A model generated the notes under the pieces. The model saw only the letters and a program-made list of their open reading frames with translations. It had not been told where the DNA came from and made no database searches. A stretch of 64,000 bases of DNA from the NCBI RefSeq assembly GCF_905147365.1, contig NC_056408.1, positions 19,158,001 through 19,222,000 of the forward strand, written 5' to 3'. The DNA is from Aricia agestis. Taxonomy: Eukaryota; Arthropoda; Insecta; Lepidoptera; Lycaenidae. Below are positions 42,361 through 53,764 of the stretch, piece by piece. The first letter of the stretch is position 1, and each line of letters begins with the position of its first letter. Both the position numbers and the translations under genes were made by a program.

Positions 42361-43264
42361 TTTTTATGGGGAAGTTTGAGGTAAAAGGGGTGATGAACCG
42401 GTGGTACAAATTTTAACATTTTCTTAATATCCTGCATTTTTTTAAACGACAAGGCACGAATATCACTGTCATTAGTTGGTTCGAAATTCCGCAAAAACAC
42501 CAAGAACTCTTCTAAGTTTACAGTAGGTTTCTTTAAGTCCACTGATTTATATATTTCAGAATAATCATCATTATAATACATTTCAGATTGATTTTTTACA
42601 AACTTAGCTTTCCCTACTCTTGAAAGCCACTAAATTCTGATACTCTTTAAACATTGGCTGCAGTTGATCAAATGATACAGATTTTCCCACCATGTTATTA
42701 ACACCAAACGGATTATGTTTTCTACAGTTTTTTATCAATTCATGCCACTCATTAGGTGTATATACATGGCTTTCTTTTTTTTGGGCCCTACTTATGAATG
42801 AGAAATCACCATCATTCGGCAAATATGTGTGGCCCGTAACGAGGTAATGAACACATATTTCGTTAATGTTTGGTAAAGCATTTACTATAAACATCACAAA
42901 AAACATAACATTCCAGTTTCGGTTTTGCCCACCACAACAGTCGCTAAATAGATTTAGCCTTGTTGCATGGTCATCAATATGATTCTTTAAGTAAAAAATA
43001 CAAACACGACGTGACTTCTTGAGATGCTCTCGCTCCTGTAGTCTCATACCACAGGTTCATTAAAACTCGTTCGCCATCATGCTGGTAAGCATGTATGCCA
43101 AAATTAACCATGTTAAGCTGCCTCAAATAATATACTTCTCCTGTATTTAAATGAGGAAGTGGAAGAGTCCTTTCTAGGTCGAAAGTAATCAACACTTCTG
43201 CACTCTGAGGTGAAAAACTGGCTTGCTTATGCATATTTAAAATCTCTCTTGCTTTTCTGGCCAC
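42282..43264 (-). pseudogene. DUF7869-like transposase gene, copy 2
   Basis: Minus-strand pieces 43264-42974, 43047-42604 and 42581-42282 are successive parts of one protein, with frameshifts near 43030 and 42600. Order: ITFDLERTLPLPHLNTGEVY, YLRQLNMVNFGIHAY, LFSDCCGGQNRNWNV, TGHTYLPNDGDFSFI and a C-terminal KKMLKFVPPVHHPFY. The SDCCGGQNRN and GHT...D motifs look like metal-binding acidic residues of an RNase-H-like fold. The N-terminal third is missing because a CR1-like fragment sits at 43265. Related to copies at 2349 and 52699. Confidence 0.75.
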
Positions 43265-43740
43265 AATAAAAATAAATAAAATAAAATATCTGTTTATTCA
43301 AAATGGGTATCATGATTCACTTTTTGAAAGTCGAACAAAGAAACTACGTTGCCTACCACCGGTTCGTGAACTACCCCGCCGAGAAGAACCGGCGTAAGAA
43401 TCTCGCACGGGGCCATCTTTTACTAAAAAAATGGAAAATTACAATGTTATGTCTTACAGCTATGTAACAAAAATAAAAGAAAAGTAACCTGCATGGAGCC
43501 ACCCTATTCCCAAGGTGTGCTGTCCTCAATGAAATCATTGACTTTATAATACGCTTTAGCACACAAACGTTCTTTAACTGCTTTTTTAAAATTGTTTAAA
43601 GGTACATTTTGAACATTTTCTGTGATTTTATTGTATAGGTGTATACATTGGCCTTTAAAGGATTTGCTTACTTTGGCTAGTCTGAACATTGGTATTGCTA
43701 ACTTGTTCTTGTTTCTAGTGTTTACAATATAGTGTTTACA
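43265..43740 (-). mobile_element. CR1/Zenon-like LINE 3' end
   Basis: Minus-strand frame 43689-43504 (NNFKKAVKERLCAKAYYKVN, DFIEDSTPWE) resembles the C-terminus of lepidopteran CR1-type reverse transcriptases (...KAYYSVNDYI). It ends in ATTTTATTTTATTTATTTTT repeats next to copy 2 of the DUF7869 gene. Strongly 5'-truncated. Confidence 0.65.
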
Positions 43741-44329
43741 GTAGGCATTTTAAGAATAAGAACATTAATTTGCAAAGACATGGTATTGTCAATAAGATGG
43801 TACCAATTTAAGATAGCGCTCATGTTTAGTCAGACACATCTTGATGTGCAAATATTTTAATAAAACTTAAACTTAATTTTGTTGGTTCTCTACATACAAT
43901 ATTAAGTTCAATTACAATATATTGATAGTAAAAATAAAATTACTAAATTAGTTAAATGTCATAAAATTTGGTAAGTACCTACATATAATATATGGCAAAA
44001 AAATATTTATAAATAATTATTGTCAAGATTAAAATAATATATTATTTTAAATAATTATTATAATAGTATGCTTTCATCATTGATAAAATCGTCGATAGTA
44101 TAATACATTTTGGTTAACATAAGTCAAATAATCTATTTTTAAATTTGTTAAATGTAATTTTTTAATAGTTAGGTTACGTATGTTACATACGAAAAAATGC
44201 ATACATACATCACATACAGTATGCATTTTTAGAAAATAAAGCTAGTTTCTGGTCAGGAATGCACAAATTTTCTCGTTTCCTACCTCTATATTTATAACAG
44301 CTATATAGCTGGGGGCTCGTGAGAATTGT
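43741..44329. other. AT-rich spacer
   Basis: Mostly A/T; an inverted pair around ATGCATAC (44196-44230). No gene seen. Confidence 0.4.
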
Positions 44330-45225
44330 TATCACCTACAGTACAAAATAATTGAGCTGCATCTGCCCAATAAATCATGCCCGTATGGAGGGTGATTTGA
44401 TTTTTTGAAGCGCCAAAGTGGGTGGTCTGTACTGTAACAATTTACATTAGATAGTTCTCTGAAAAATCACAAAGGATGAGAGCTTCATTTGGTTTCAATT
44501 CCTTAATGCAAGCTTGATATTGACGCTGTTGGTGAATCCAGTTATAGACATGCTTTTTAAAAGCAGGCAAGCTTTTTTGAAGATGTTTATTTATCAGCGC
44601 AGCTACGGTTCCAGTCTTTCTTGGTTTTGCAGTTTTTTTAGTACTTAGTCAATGTTTTATTCGTTCCTTGTTCAGTCTTTTGATATTGGTGATTCAGTCT
44701 TTCTAAAAATTCACCTTGCCCTTCCTTGAGTTCAAAATTTAACGCTTTTGTTTTACATTTGTCACACGTTCCATACATGCGCTCTTGCGATTTTACATCG
44801 CAGCACAAATCTTTTAATGTATTTTAATAACAAAATCTTTTAATTACGTGGGACTTTTATACTTTTGTAGAATATTGTTTTTTTTTAGTGCATAAAACAA
44901 CATTTCAACATTCGCATGTTTCATACACTGGCATGTATCTCTTTTGTTAATGTCCGGAGATCGAAAGTAGAAACGCTTGTATTTTAAAAATATTGAGAAG
45001 TTTCTTTTACCCCCTTCTTCTAGTTCAAGTAGTTCAAGTTAAGTAGTGTATCAGTCAGGTATCGAATTTGTTCTTTTTTCTTCTTTTAAGTGCGAAATTC
45101 TTTTTTCCCTGCGGTTATTCTAGTTATGTCATCTCGCAAATAAAATTCTTCAATTTCTTTTTTTATACTTAGCTTATTTTTTTCATGTCCGTGCTTAGCT
45201 TCATATTTTTATAGCTTCATTTTAA
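44330..45225 (-). pseudogene. Relic of a large unnamed transposase family
   Basis: On the minus strand, through several frameshifts: KKEIEEFYLRDDITRITAGK, KKEFRTLKKKKEQIRYLTDT, RDTCQCMKHANVEMLF, YGTCDKCKTKALNFELKEGQ, GTVAALINKHLQKSLPAFK and LILCDFSENYLM, then VQTTHFGASKNQITLHTGM. I recall proteins with this DFSENY ... FGAS..Q.TLHTG pattern as repeated, probably transposase-like, genes in insects and Hydra; I cannot give a formal name. Cys pairs (CQC, CDKC) suggest metal binding. Not functional here. Confidence 0.6.
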
Positions 45226-45503
45226 GGTTCGTTGTTCTTTATTGAATAAAAATACTGAATAAATAATATTGAATAAATATTTACAATTTTTATTATTATA
45301 TAGGATAAAATTGTTCAGCGTGCATCCATTGCCTGATTGCCATAACATGAGTTTTTACTGAGCATGGGATTAGAGTTTAGACGACGTGATGCATAATAAA
45401 GAATTACTTTCAACATTCTTTTTTATTTAAAGCGTTTATTTATCAAAAAAAATAACAATATCTAGTCTTTTACAATTTGCCATACCCGAAAACCTCGCAG
45501 GGT

Positions 45504-45872
45504 TTATCTGGGTTCCAGTGAGTCGCCCGTTGGCTGTTCATCGAGCTGGACACCAAACTCGTCGAACACGACCTCTAGGCCCTCTCTGCAGGCACCGCCC
45601 TGTAAAAGCAAAAAAATAAATAAAATAGAATTGATTTATATACATTACTAGCTGTCACGGTGAACTTCGTGTCACTTTAAAACCTTCCCTGGACTTCTAC
45701 GAATATTTTAAGACTAAAATTAGCTCAATCCGTTCAGCCGTTTTCCTGTTTTTGCGTACTAACACAATTGAAAATCCATTTTTATATATATATAGATACA
45801 TACAAACAAAGTGAAAAACATAAACAGCACACTTACGGTTCTGCCGAAGACGATAGTGGCGAGCGTGACCAT
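45504..45872 (-). CDS. Possible small two-exon gene, 43 aa
   Basis: Exon 1 45872-45837 (MVTLATIVFGRT) with a GTAAGTG donor in phase 0; exon 2 45599-45504 after a good acceptor (CTTTTACAG), reading GGACREGLEVVFDEFGVQL and then DEQPTGDSLEPR, stop. An AATAAA lies about 45 bp downstream on the minus strand (near 45435), with a second near 45425. The intron holds an ACTAGCTG repeat. I do not recognise the protein. It could be a real short protein, or the last exons of a longer gene or a relic. Confidence 0.4.
45647..45805 (+). repeat. ACTAGCTG-type interspersed repeat
   Basis: Starts ACTAGCTGTCACGGTGAACT, has CGTTCAGCCGTTTTC and ends TATATATATAGATACATAC. Inside the intron of the possible small gene. 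Confidence 0.7.
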
Positions 45873-45967
45873 TTTTGTGAATTAAGTTTGTACTCAAAAA
45901 ATAAAAACTAGAGGAGTTTTGCATCCCTTTAGGAGTTTGGTTTTGTAGCTTTTGTAGAGCTTTCTTT

Positions 45968-46069
45968 GTCTAAAAGCCCTCTGGAGGAGTATACAGAAGC
46001 GTACCTAGAACTTAAGGAGCTAATAGAAGATGATAATTTCTTAACACAGAAGCTCTGGTCTGTACTGTA
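45968..46069 (+). other. Orphan coding-like fragment
   Basis: Uninterrupted LSKSPLEEYTEAYLELKELI, then EDDNFLTQKLWSVL and a stop. The composition looks like real protein, but no start or splice partner was found. Confidence 0.25.
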
Positions 46070-46739
46070 GGGATAATAATCGCTGCAGTTCGACTTTAGC
46101 CTTCATACTCTGCTTTTATAGACTCGTTTTGTCACTATAAGTGTTATATTTTATTACTAACTCTGTTTTGTCGCCACAACCTATAATTACAGCTCCAAGT
46201 CAACCTTTATAAATAATGAAATATTTTTTTCAACCATAAGTAACTAATAACTCTTGCGCCTGAAGGCCGGGTGCAATGCCTGAGTACACGTCGCGTCGAC
46301 TCGTATAAGTAATTTAAAAACCTCTTGTATTGTTTGAAAAATGGGTTCTAGATAGAGTTTTGTTGAATTCTGTTTGTTTTAATGGGACGGCATTTTTGTA
46401 AGATTATCGAAAAAAATATTTAGACACTCAATTTGTGATAAAAGATTATTATTTGGTGTGTTATTTTTGTCTTTTGAAGTTATAGGTATTCCATGGGAGC
46501 TCACACTTACCTATGCTTGAACCATTCTATACCCAATACTATCCGTATTTATAAACATTTCTCGACAAACCTGATGGCTAAATTGCCGGACCTGATGATT
46601 CTAGTGCATAGGGGAAGAGATCAATCATTGTTTTTTTCCTATCCATTTTCCTACAGTGTTGCTCTCGGTCTTGACGCCAGAATTTATTTTTCGATTCTGC
46701 TGCTTGCTCGGAAATTCAATTATCTCTTGACTGTAGAAT

Positions 46740-47125
46740 TTTATGTACTGTCGTCTGTCACCGTCATCGAATGCCAGAGTTATATGTCGCTACATATTTT
46801 TCGGCAACTGCTTTGCAGAAAGTACCAAACTTTGGTGCGTCTATTGGCAACTCACAATTTATTGTGACCAGGACAATATAAAAGTCATCCAACAACCCTG
46901 ACTCGAGGCCTAAGATGTCTGCAAACCTTTGCCTGTATTTGTCTGACAGCGCAGTTCGGGGAGTGTTTCCATCGTTTGTATCCCCGTATTTGGCCTCACC
47001 ACATCGACCAATAACCCCATCTTGTTCCTTATTTCAGCCTGGATACGCTCTTTTCGTGTTTGTACTATGCGGCTCTCTTCTCTGTTGTTACTGATTCGCC
47101 ATTTTTGCACAGCTGGATCATTTTT
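46740..47125 (-). pseudogene. Transib-like transposase relic
   Basis: On the minus strand: IRNKMGLLVDVVRPNTG, then after a frameshift TNDGNTPRTALSDK and FADILGLESGLL, FYIVLVTINCELPIDAPKF. The pattern (LVD.V.....TNDGNTARR..., ITGL) is that of the catalytic region of Transib/RAG1-related transposases. Short and frameshifted. Confidence 0.55.
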
Positions 47126-47174
47126 AGGGTTCCGTACCCAAAGGGTAAAAAACGGGACGCGGCCTCTTAAAGGC

Positions 47175-47330
47175 GAAGCCAAACGAGCGTAATTTGTGAG
47201 TTGTGAGTTGCAGAATTTCGGTTTGGCAGAATTCCGTTATTTTGTGAGTATATATATGATATATTTTTGTATTAAAAGATATTTACGCGACCGAAATTCT
47301 GTGACTCACAAATTACGCTCGTTTGGCTTC
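47175..47330. repeat. MITE with GAAGCCAAACGAGCG ends
   Basis: 156 bp, inverted ends GAAGCCAAACGAGCGTAATT and complement, with an inner CAGAATTTCGG inverted pair. Confidence 0.8.
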
Positions 47331-47374
47331 ACCCTAACTTATAACTAGGTTTCACATAATAAACTAACTTGGTT

Positions 47375-48380
47375 TATAAATATATTTTATAGCATGGATT
47401 AAAGCCATAAATGGATCTAATTTATTTCTTTCCACATGACGCCGCCATAAACATTCAACTAAGGAATCTGCAAAATTTTGATGATTATAATTATCTTTAT
47501 ATTTAAAAATCGTTTCACTACTCGCCACTGGGATTCTATCCTTTGGGTGTGTGTTCCATCTTCAGCTACAAATGGATTCTCAGGGTCGCTGTGATTTACT
47601 TTTTTATGTGTAAACCATAATATTCTGATAGGCAATCATAGGCCCGCCAGTAATCAGTATGGATGGTTGTGCTCTCTAATACAAGTTTTTTAATCAAAGG
47701 CACCAACACTTCGGTGGACCTAACATTCACAGGGCACACCTCTAGTCTTAAATCTTCGCTGCCATCTTCAAACAAACCAAGGACCCAGTGCCCTTCAATT
47801 CGCCTTCCTTTATTATATTTTCTTTTCCCGAATTTGCTCTCGTTTACCTGAACAACCTTCCCAGGGCCACCAATTTTTCCCTTAAATTGTTGTTTTTCTA
47901 AATAATAAATTACAATTACTTTCCGGCAGTAATTGTACCATTCAGAGATGGTGGCCCTGCTTAGACAATGTCCGGTCTCTTCTTTCATCGGATCATTAAT
48001 TAAAACTTGGTTGTGGGACCACTGATGGGCAAAGCACCACATTAGATAGAAAATTCTCGGCAACTGTAGACCAGTTTTTCTAACCATGTTCTATTTTGTC
48101 TCGATATGCGAGTGCGATTTTCGCATTTACCTCTGCCACAAACAAATGATACCACAGACTCCGTATGACTCAAATCAATTCTCATAGGCTGACGATGAAT
48201 GCGGCATTCTGTGCCCCTTAAAATAGCCCTTGCTCTTCAGCAAATAAAATTGCTTGGTCTCTCGTATCAATTTCACGCACAAGTCTTGGAAGACCATATA
48301 TGGCCAATATTTCGGAGGTATATATAGCTTCCTCCTCACAAATGGCCTCTCTGCATCGCGTTGCTATAATCCAGCATGCC
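47375..48380 (-). pseudogene. Merlin/IS1595-like (ISXO2-type) transposase, broken
   Basis: Minus-strand order: EILAIYGLPRLVREIDTRDQ and AILFAEEQGL, a break, IHRQPMRIDLSH, then the frame 48087-47596 with GPGKVVQVNESKFGKRKYN, GHWVLGLFEDGS and TIHTDYWRAYDCL. After a frameshift follow DGTHTQRIESQWRVVKR and a last part FADSLVECLWRRH. The DDE triad maps to VQV[N]ESKF, HTDYW and RIESQW. The first residue is Asn (AAC), where the family has Asp, so even the unbroken part would be catalytically dead. Related elements are Merlin in animals and IS1595 in bacteria. Confidence 0.75.
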
Positions 48381-48509
48381 TACGAAAGAAGATATAAATT
48401 ATATTTATTCAATTTTTAGGAAGTTAACTAAGAGTATCTCGTCACTCATCAGAACGGCATATCATTCTTACTCAAGTTACTTATTGTTAATGTTCTTACC
48501 TCCACTTCC

Positions 48510-48690
48510 CATAGTTATGTCTCCGGAATCATCTTCATTCATTCATAATTTGTATTAGGAACTGATGGTCCACTCGTACTTGGCACCGGTTCTATACTAG
48601 TGCTCGGCACCGGTTCTCCACTAGTACTCGGCACCGGTTCTCCACTAGTACTCGGCACCGGTTCTCCACTTAGTTCACTTTCTCCTGTAC
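48510..48690 (-). other. Coding-like exon with EPVPSTS repeats
   Basis: After an acceptor (TCGGTACAG) the frame reads SELSGEPVPSTSGEPVPSTS and continues with further copies of an 8-aa unit encoded by a 24-bp tandem repeat; a stop follows NTNYE. A minus-strand exon starting MASGRSVGSG with donor GTAAGT lies upstream (about 48954-48924). Both may be the N-terminal exons of the Merlin-like gene, but direct joining creates a TGA, so this is uncertain. Confidence 0.4.
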
Positions 48691-49019
48691 CGAAAATGAA
48701 AAATGTATGTTTAAGAAAGCATTTTTCTTTTTTTAGTTGCACCTAACCTACACCAGTCTAACCTAACCTAACCGACAGTTCCGAATTCTTGGTAGTATTT
48801 TACTTTTTCTTTACAGGAAGCAAGCCCTGTCTGATAACACCTCCCTGCACCCCCTTTTGCCTTTTTCTGTTAATGCTATGTTTCTAATCAAATACACTGA
48901 TTTGGATCTGTTACTTACATCCACTTCCAACAGATCGTCCAGACGCCATAATCCAAATCGCAGGGCACTCAGTAACCGAAAAACACGAGCAAAGGTCAAC
49001 AATATAGCAATCCACAAAG

Positions 49020-51380
49020 TCCAATAAGATAGCGTAGGTCGTCACAATAAAGGGGGAATCGGAGTCCAGTGTGAAAGCAGAAGTCGTCTAAAAAGCCACG
49101 AAAAAACACTGAGAGCACATTCACGAAACCACGAAAGAATCGGAATGACGCTTTGACTTTTGAGCGAAATGACAGTGACACTTGAAAATGGCGGACGGTA
49201 CGTCCATTCCAAGCCAAGAAAAAGTAACAAGTCAAATTCTACTTGAAAAACCCGTTCCTTTCCACGTTTAAGAAAATGCAATTAAAAAAAACTAGTTGAC
49301 TCCGCGGGGTGAGAGGGGTATCATGGTGAAGGGAGGATCAACCCTGACATATTACAACAACAATCTATTTAAAAAACCGGAGGTAAGGTTCTAATGCCAA
49401 CCCAAACTTTTTATGGTAACCTACGAATAATAAAAACTAAGGAAATGTAACTCCCATACTTCAACCGTTTTAAATTTGGCTCCTTTTCGAACACTAAAAT
49501 ATGACAATTCAGATTTTCGCCAAGGTCGTATCCCAGGTAACGTATCATAATATTGCGCGCCGGACGACAGCCTGCGCGGTTATTGTCATTGTCATAGTTA
49601 TGAAACAAATAATAATTGTCAAAAGCGGATAGTATTATGCACAGTATACACCAAGCACATCTACTATCAGAAAAAACGAGCACATAATTGTTATTTAAAA
49701 ATAAAACATTTTCCTCTGATACTTAAGACATCGATAATAAATAATTATAATATACATGTAATAATTATGAACAAACCTTGTACGACTTGGGCGAATCTAA
49801 AACTGTCCGAGCACCTAGAGAAGACGTTTTCAGATTACAAAAATCTTTGTGCTAAATTTTGTACTTATAACTCACATTTAATATAATATTTCAATAACAG
49901 TTAGCACTTTTTATTTTTGTTCATTTACAATACCCTTCAGTAAGTGCCAAAATCTTTGCAAAAATGTAGGGTACGTGGTTTGCAAAAAAAAAATGGCGCC
50001 CGGCCTACCCTCTTTGTACAAATAATGTAATAACCTTACATCTAATCCATATTTTATGTTTGTGTGAAAAATATTATAATATATGTTAAATTTTCTATCT
50101 ATCAAGCCATCATAATATAGTATTTAGTCAGATGTGATATTTGTCTCACCACTGTAAACTTTGAAATCTATGTTTCTAACTATTTCGCAACAAATATATT
50201 AATACATTATTATAATCTCAATAACACAGAGCTATACAAACTGTTTATGTAAACAATTCTTTGAAATAACTTAACTTGTTATCAATAAACAGATAAGAGA
50301 TAAGAGTAATAAAAACCGGTTTTGGTATTATACACAAGCAAACTTCGTCCTTAGTGCAATACAAATAAAGTTCAAAATGGCCGCGGCCGGCAAAAAGCCG
50401 TTATAAATAGGTAATTTTTATCTTGATTATTTTACTAAAACGATACTATTATATACTATTACTAGGATCTAAATCGTTTTGTACACGATAATATACGCTT
50501 TTAACGTCAATTATTTACAAATATATTAAACAAATCGCGTTCAAATCACATAAATAAAAACCAAATTTTCTCGTGTAAACTAGAAGTTATTACGATGTAA
50601 GTATTTCTTTCAAATGATTATCTAAAACTATTTATAAATTATAATTAATAAATTAAACTATTTTACTACTTACATTCGTTAAATCCATCAATAATATCAA
50701 ACAAACAACACAACATGGCAGAACACACACAAAAAATTCACGATTTTCAAATGACTGACAAATATTCGTCGACCACAGATTATATAATATTTTGCATTCA
50801 GAATGTGGCAAATTTATCGTAGATCATAACTAACCAAACTTCTTCATACAAAAGTAGTCTCTAAGTCGACGAAATACGTAATTCAATCGAACGAAAGAGC
50901 GCGGCCACATCCGGCCGCTTGGGTGTAGACGGAATGGCTGCAGTATAATCTGTGGCGGCCGGATCCGGCCGCTTGGGGATTAAAAGGTTAAAGGAAATAC
51001 TTATTTGTTTTTGTCGATTGAACGTAATTTATTTCATTATGTTTTTTTTTGTTTTGTTTTAAAAAAATCCGTAGCAAGAAATATGAGAATACCCATATCA
51101 TCTTATAACGCATTTAGTATAATGTCAGCCAGACCCTAAAATTTCGTTTATGATTAAATTGTTACATCTTGCATAACACTGTCCATGGCGACTTTGTAAA
51201 AATTTTGTAATTATATTATTTTTTATTATTGCACTTTTAGGATAACATATAAATTTAATCAGACAAACACAAAGAGACCAGCTTAATTTTATTCAAATAG
51301 CATCCAACTTAAATAAACCATCTTTTTTGGGTCGACAAAAAAAAAGGAAATTTAAGCATAATTTTAAACAATTCACTTAC
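49020..51380. other. Long non-coding stretch
   Basis: AT-rich, without a convincing gene. Notable bits: a shared motif at 49421-49455 (complement of the one at 28445-28487 and 51661-51704) and a GC palindrome near 50946-50974 (GGCGGCCGGATCCGGCCGC). Short open frames here look like chance. Confidence 0.45.
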
Positions 51381-51454
51381 AGATGAAAGGTTATTCCTGT
51401 ATTAAAAGTCGTATCTGTATGACTTCTACACCATTTTACAGGGCATTTAGGCAT
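51381..51454 (-). CDS. THAP-domain first exon, isolated
   Basis: ATG at 51454, MPKCPVKWCRSHTDTTFN and then GITFHL, donor GTAAGT at 51380 in phase 2. This is the C-x4-C start and the TFH motif of a THAP domain, with the same exon phase as the P-like exon at 32049-32128. The usual Arg after FH reads Leu. No further exon or inverted ends found; probably the remnant of another P-like element, or a host THAP gene exon. Confidence 0.5.
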
Positions 51455-53697
51455 TTTAACAACAAAAATATTGTAAAAAGCTACGTAAAAAGTAAGTAAA
51501 CAAAAATATGTAAACAAATTGTAAAATGAGTTTGACAAAATTGTCATGTCAACCTGGTTGAATATCACTCGAGTATAATATACACGAAAAATGTGTGTCT
51601 GAACACAATACACATAAATATGCATGTATTCGGGTCACATTTTGTAGCCTTTTGGTGCACTTTTTTTGACGGAGTTACTCTTCCTTAGTTTTTATTATTC
51701 GTAGATGGTAACTACAAAGTTCGACTTTCGGCCTCTGTGTAATTATGATACAGTGAAAAAGTATAATTTTCTGAAACAGAAGAAATATTTGTTATAAGTC
51801 TGCCTACTGATTCGACCATCACCAGCGATTATATTGTTGTCTCCGTCTGTACATCTGTCGATATAATTAAGTAGGCATTCGTTTACAAGCTGATTGGCTC
51901 TGCATAATGACATGTTGCATCTTTTGATCAATGTTCCAAACTTGTGTAATAGAGAGAGCAATAAACTAATCAGTCTATTGCTTGTGAGTAACTGCATTAG
52001 TACTTACTTGTAACATATCTTAATATTACTATCCTCCAGGGTCTGTTATTTAGGGTCACTATTATTTTGTCTAAACTTTGCCCTTTATATGAATTTGTTG
52101 TAGACAATAATCCTTTTATAGATTCTGGTGCCAGGTTTCAATTCATTAAAAAAATCGTATTCTGTAATACTGCATATTTGTTGCTAGTAGAAGGACTTGC
52201 ATATTATATTAAGTTTTTTCCAGGATCAATTGGACGTAGTTAAGCAGAAAGGATCCAGTCCACATCAAGCTAGTTTTGAGATATTTGACTTTAAAGTTTA
52301 CATTGCATTTTTTCACGAATGCGGTAGAGTTCAGCTGCTGATTTAATGGCACACGAAGGGTATTTTCATGTATTTTAATATATGAATTATGGAATTAGGC
52401 TTACTTTAATATTTTATGAGATATTATAGAAAATGTGGGATTGGATCCTTTCTGATAATTGGCACTTTCAATAGTACTAGTAAATTAATATATTTCTCAA
52501 AAAGGTACCAACTAACGGATTACTCAAAAAAAGCCTTTGTATTATAAAATATAGTAAGGCGAAATAAAAATAAATGTGGTTTCAATAAATTTTATTAATA
52601 AAAAGCATGAGATCAAAAAAAAAAAACAGCTACTTAAACATACTAAGGTAAGTACTTATTCATCAAATAATTTTTTTTCTTCGTTAACTTTGGTACTTTT
52701 AAATTTCGTTATAGTTATAGGTCTGATTATCGATTTCAAATTCGTGTTCAATAGGAAAATCAGGTAGTTCTCCAAACCCCTCTAAATCATCCATTATATT
52801 TTCGTCTCCCTGTAAAGCCTTATAGAAACTTAAGTCTTTTGGAATTAGATGAAACATAGATTTTAAGTCATCTAGTTTAGGTTGTGCTATTTTTTTGCCA
52901 CTAGGCCACAAAACGGTCATGTCTTTGTCTGTTATATCAAGGGAATTTCCTTTTATTTTCTTTTCTATGTTCAGTTTCTGATATATGACATCATTTATAT
53001 CCTGTTTCATATAAATAATATATTTTTGTTCCTTTTTTAACAAAATTACTTTAGTTTGTAGCCAATTTGTTTTCTCTTTATTTATAAAAGTTTTTCTATT
53101 AACAATATTCTTTTCTATATTTTTAGAGGACAAAAAGTTTTCTTTAACCATTTTTGTGACTTGGAGAGGATTCTTTTTTTTGCAACTTTTAATAACTTGC
53201 ATATAGTCTTCTGCAGTGTATAAACGTTCATAAAATTTTAATTGAGTTTCAATCTTAGAAAAATCAGTGTCATTGGGTAAAAAGGTATGCCCTGACTCAA
53301 GGTACTTGAAAGTGATTGTTTTTAAAGTATCGTGAGAGTTTAATATTGCTTTGAGCATTAATACTATTTTTATATTGCGGTTTTGTCCACCACAACAATC
53401 ACTCCATAATACTAGGTCCGTCACATTTGGATCAAGTTTATTTTTAATAAAATTGATCAAACATGAGCCAACTTCCTGGGCACCTCGCCCGGCTTCTCCT
53501 TCAATCCACACATAACAATAACCAGTCTCATTAGAACCAGCATGAATTCCACAGTTGTATAACCACAACTGTCTTTTATAAACACAATGCTAGTTGGAAT
53601 TCGGGGAAGAGGAAGAGTCTTTTCCAAGTCGAATGTCAAGCATTCGAATTCTTTGTCAGTAAATTAATATATTTCTCAAAAAGCTGAAGAATTAAGA

Positions 53698-53764
53698 AAA
53701 CCATTAAAAAAGGATACCTGTACCAGATGTGACATCTGGTACAGGTATCCTTTTTTAATGGTTT
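53698..53764. repeat. Perfect 33-bp fold-back palindrome
   Basis: Arms 53698-53730 and 53732-53764 are exact complements with one base between. The right arm is the gene's own sequence coding KPLKKDTCTRC. Just beside it, 53658-53683 repeats 52479-52504 exactly (26 bp). Confidence 0.92.

Noticed and set aside
46493..46867. 124-aa plus-strand frame
   Set aside because: Overlaps the Transib-like relic on the other strand in part and has no recognisable domain; probably chance.
48811..49281. Several overlapping minus-strand frames (68-79 aa)
   Set aside because: Mutually overlapping in different frames, no domain. At most a short first exon (MASGRSVGSG) is plausible.
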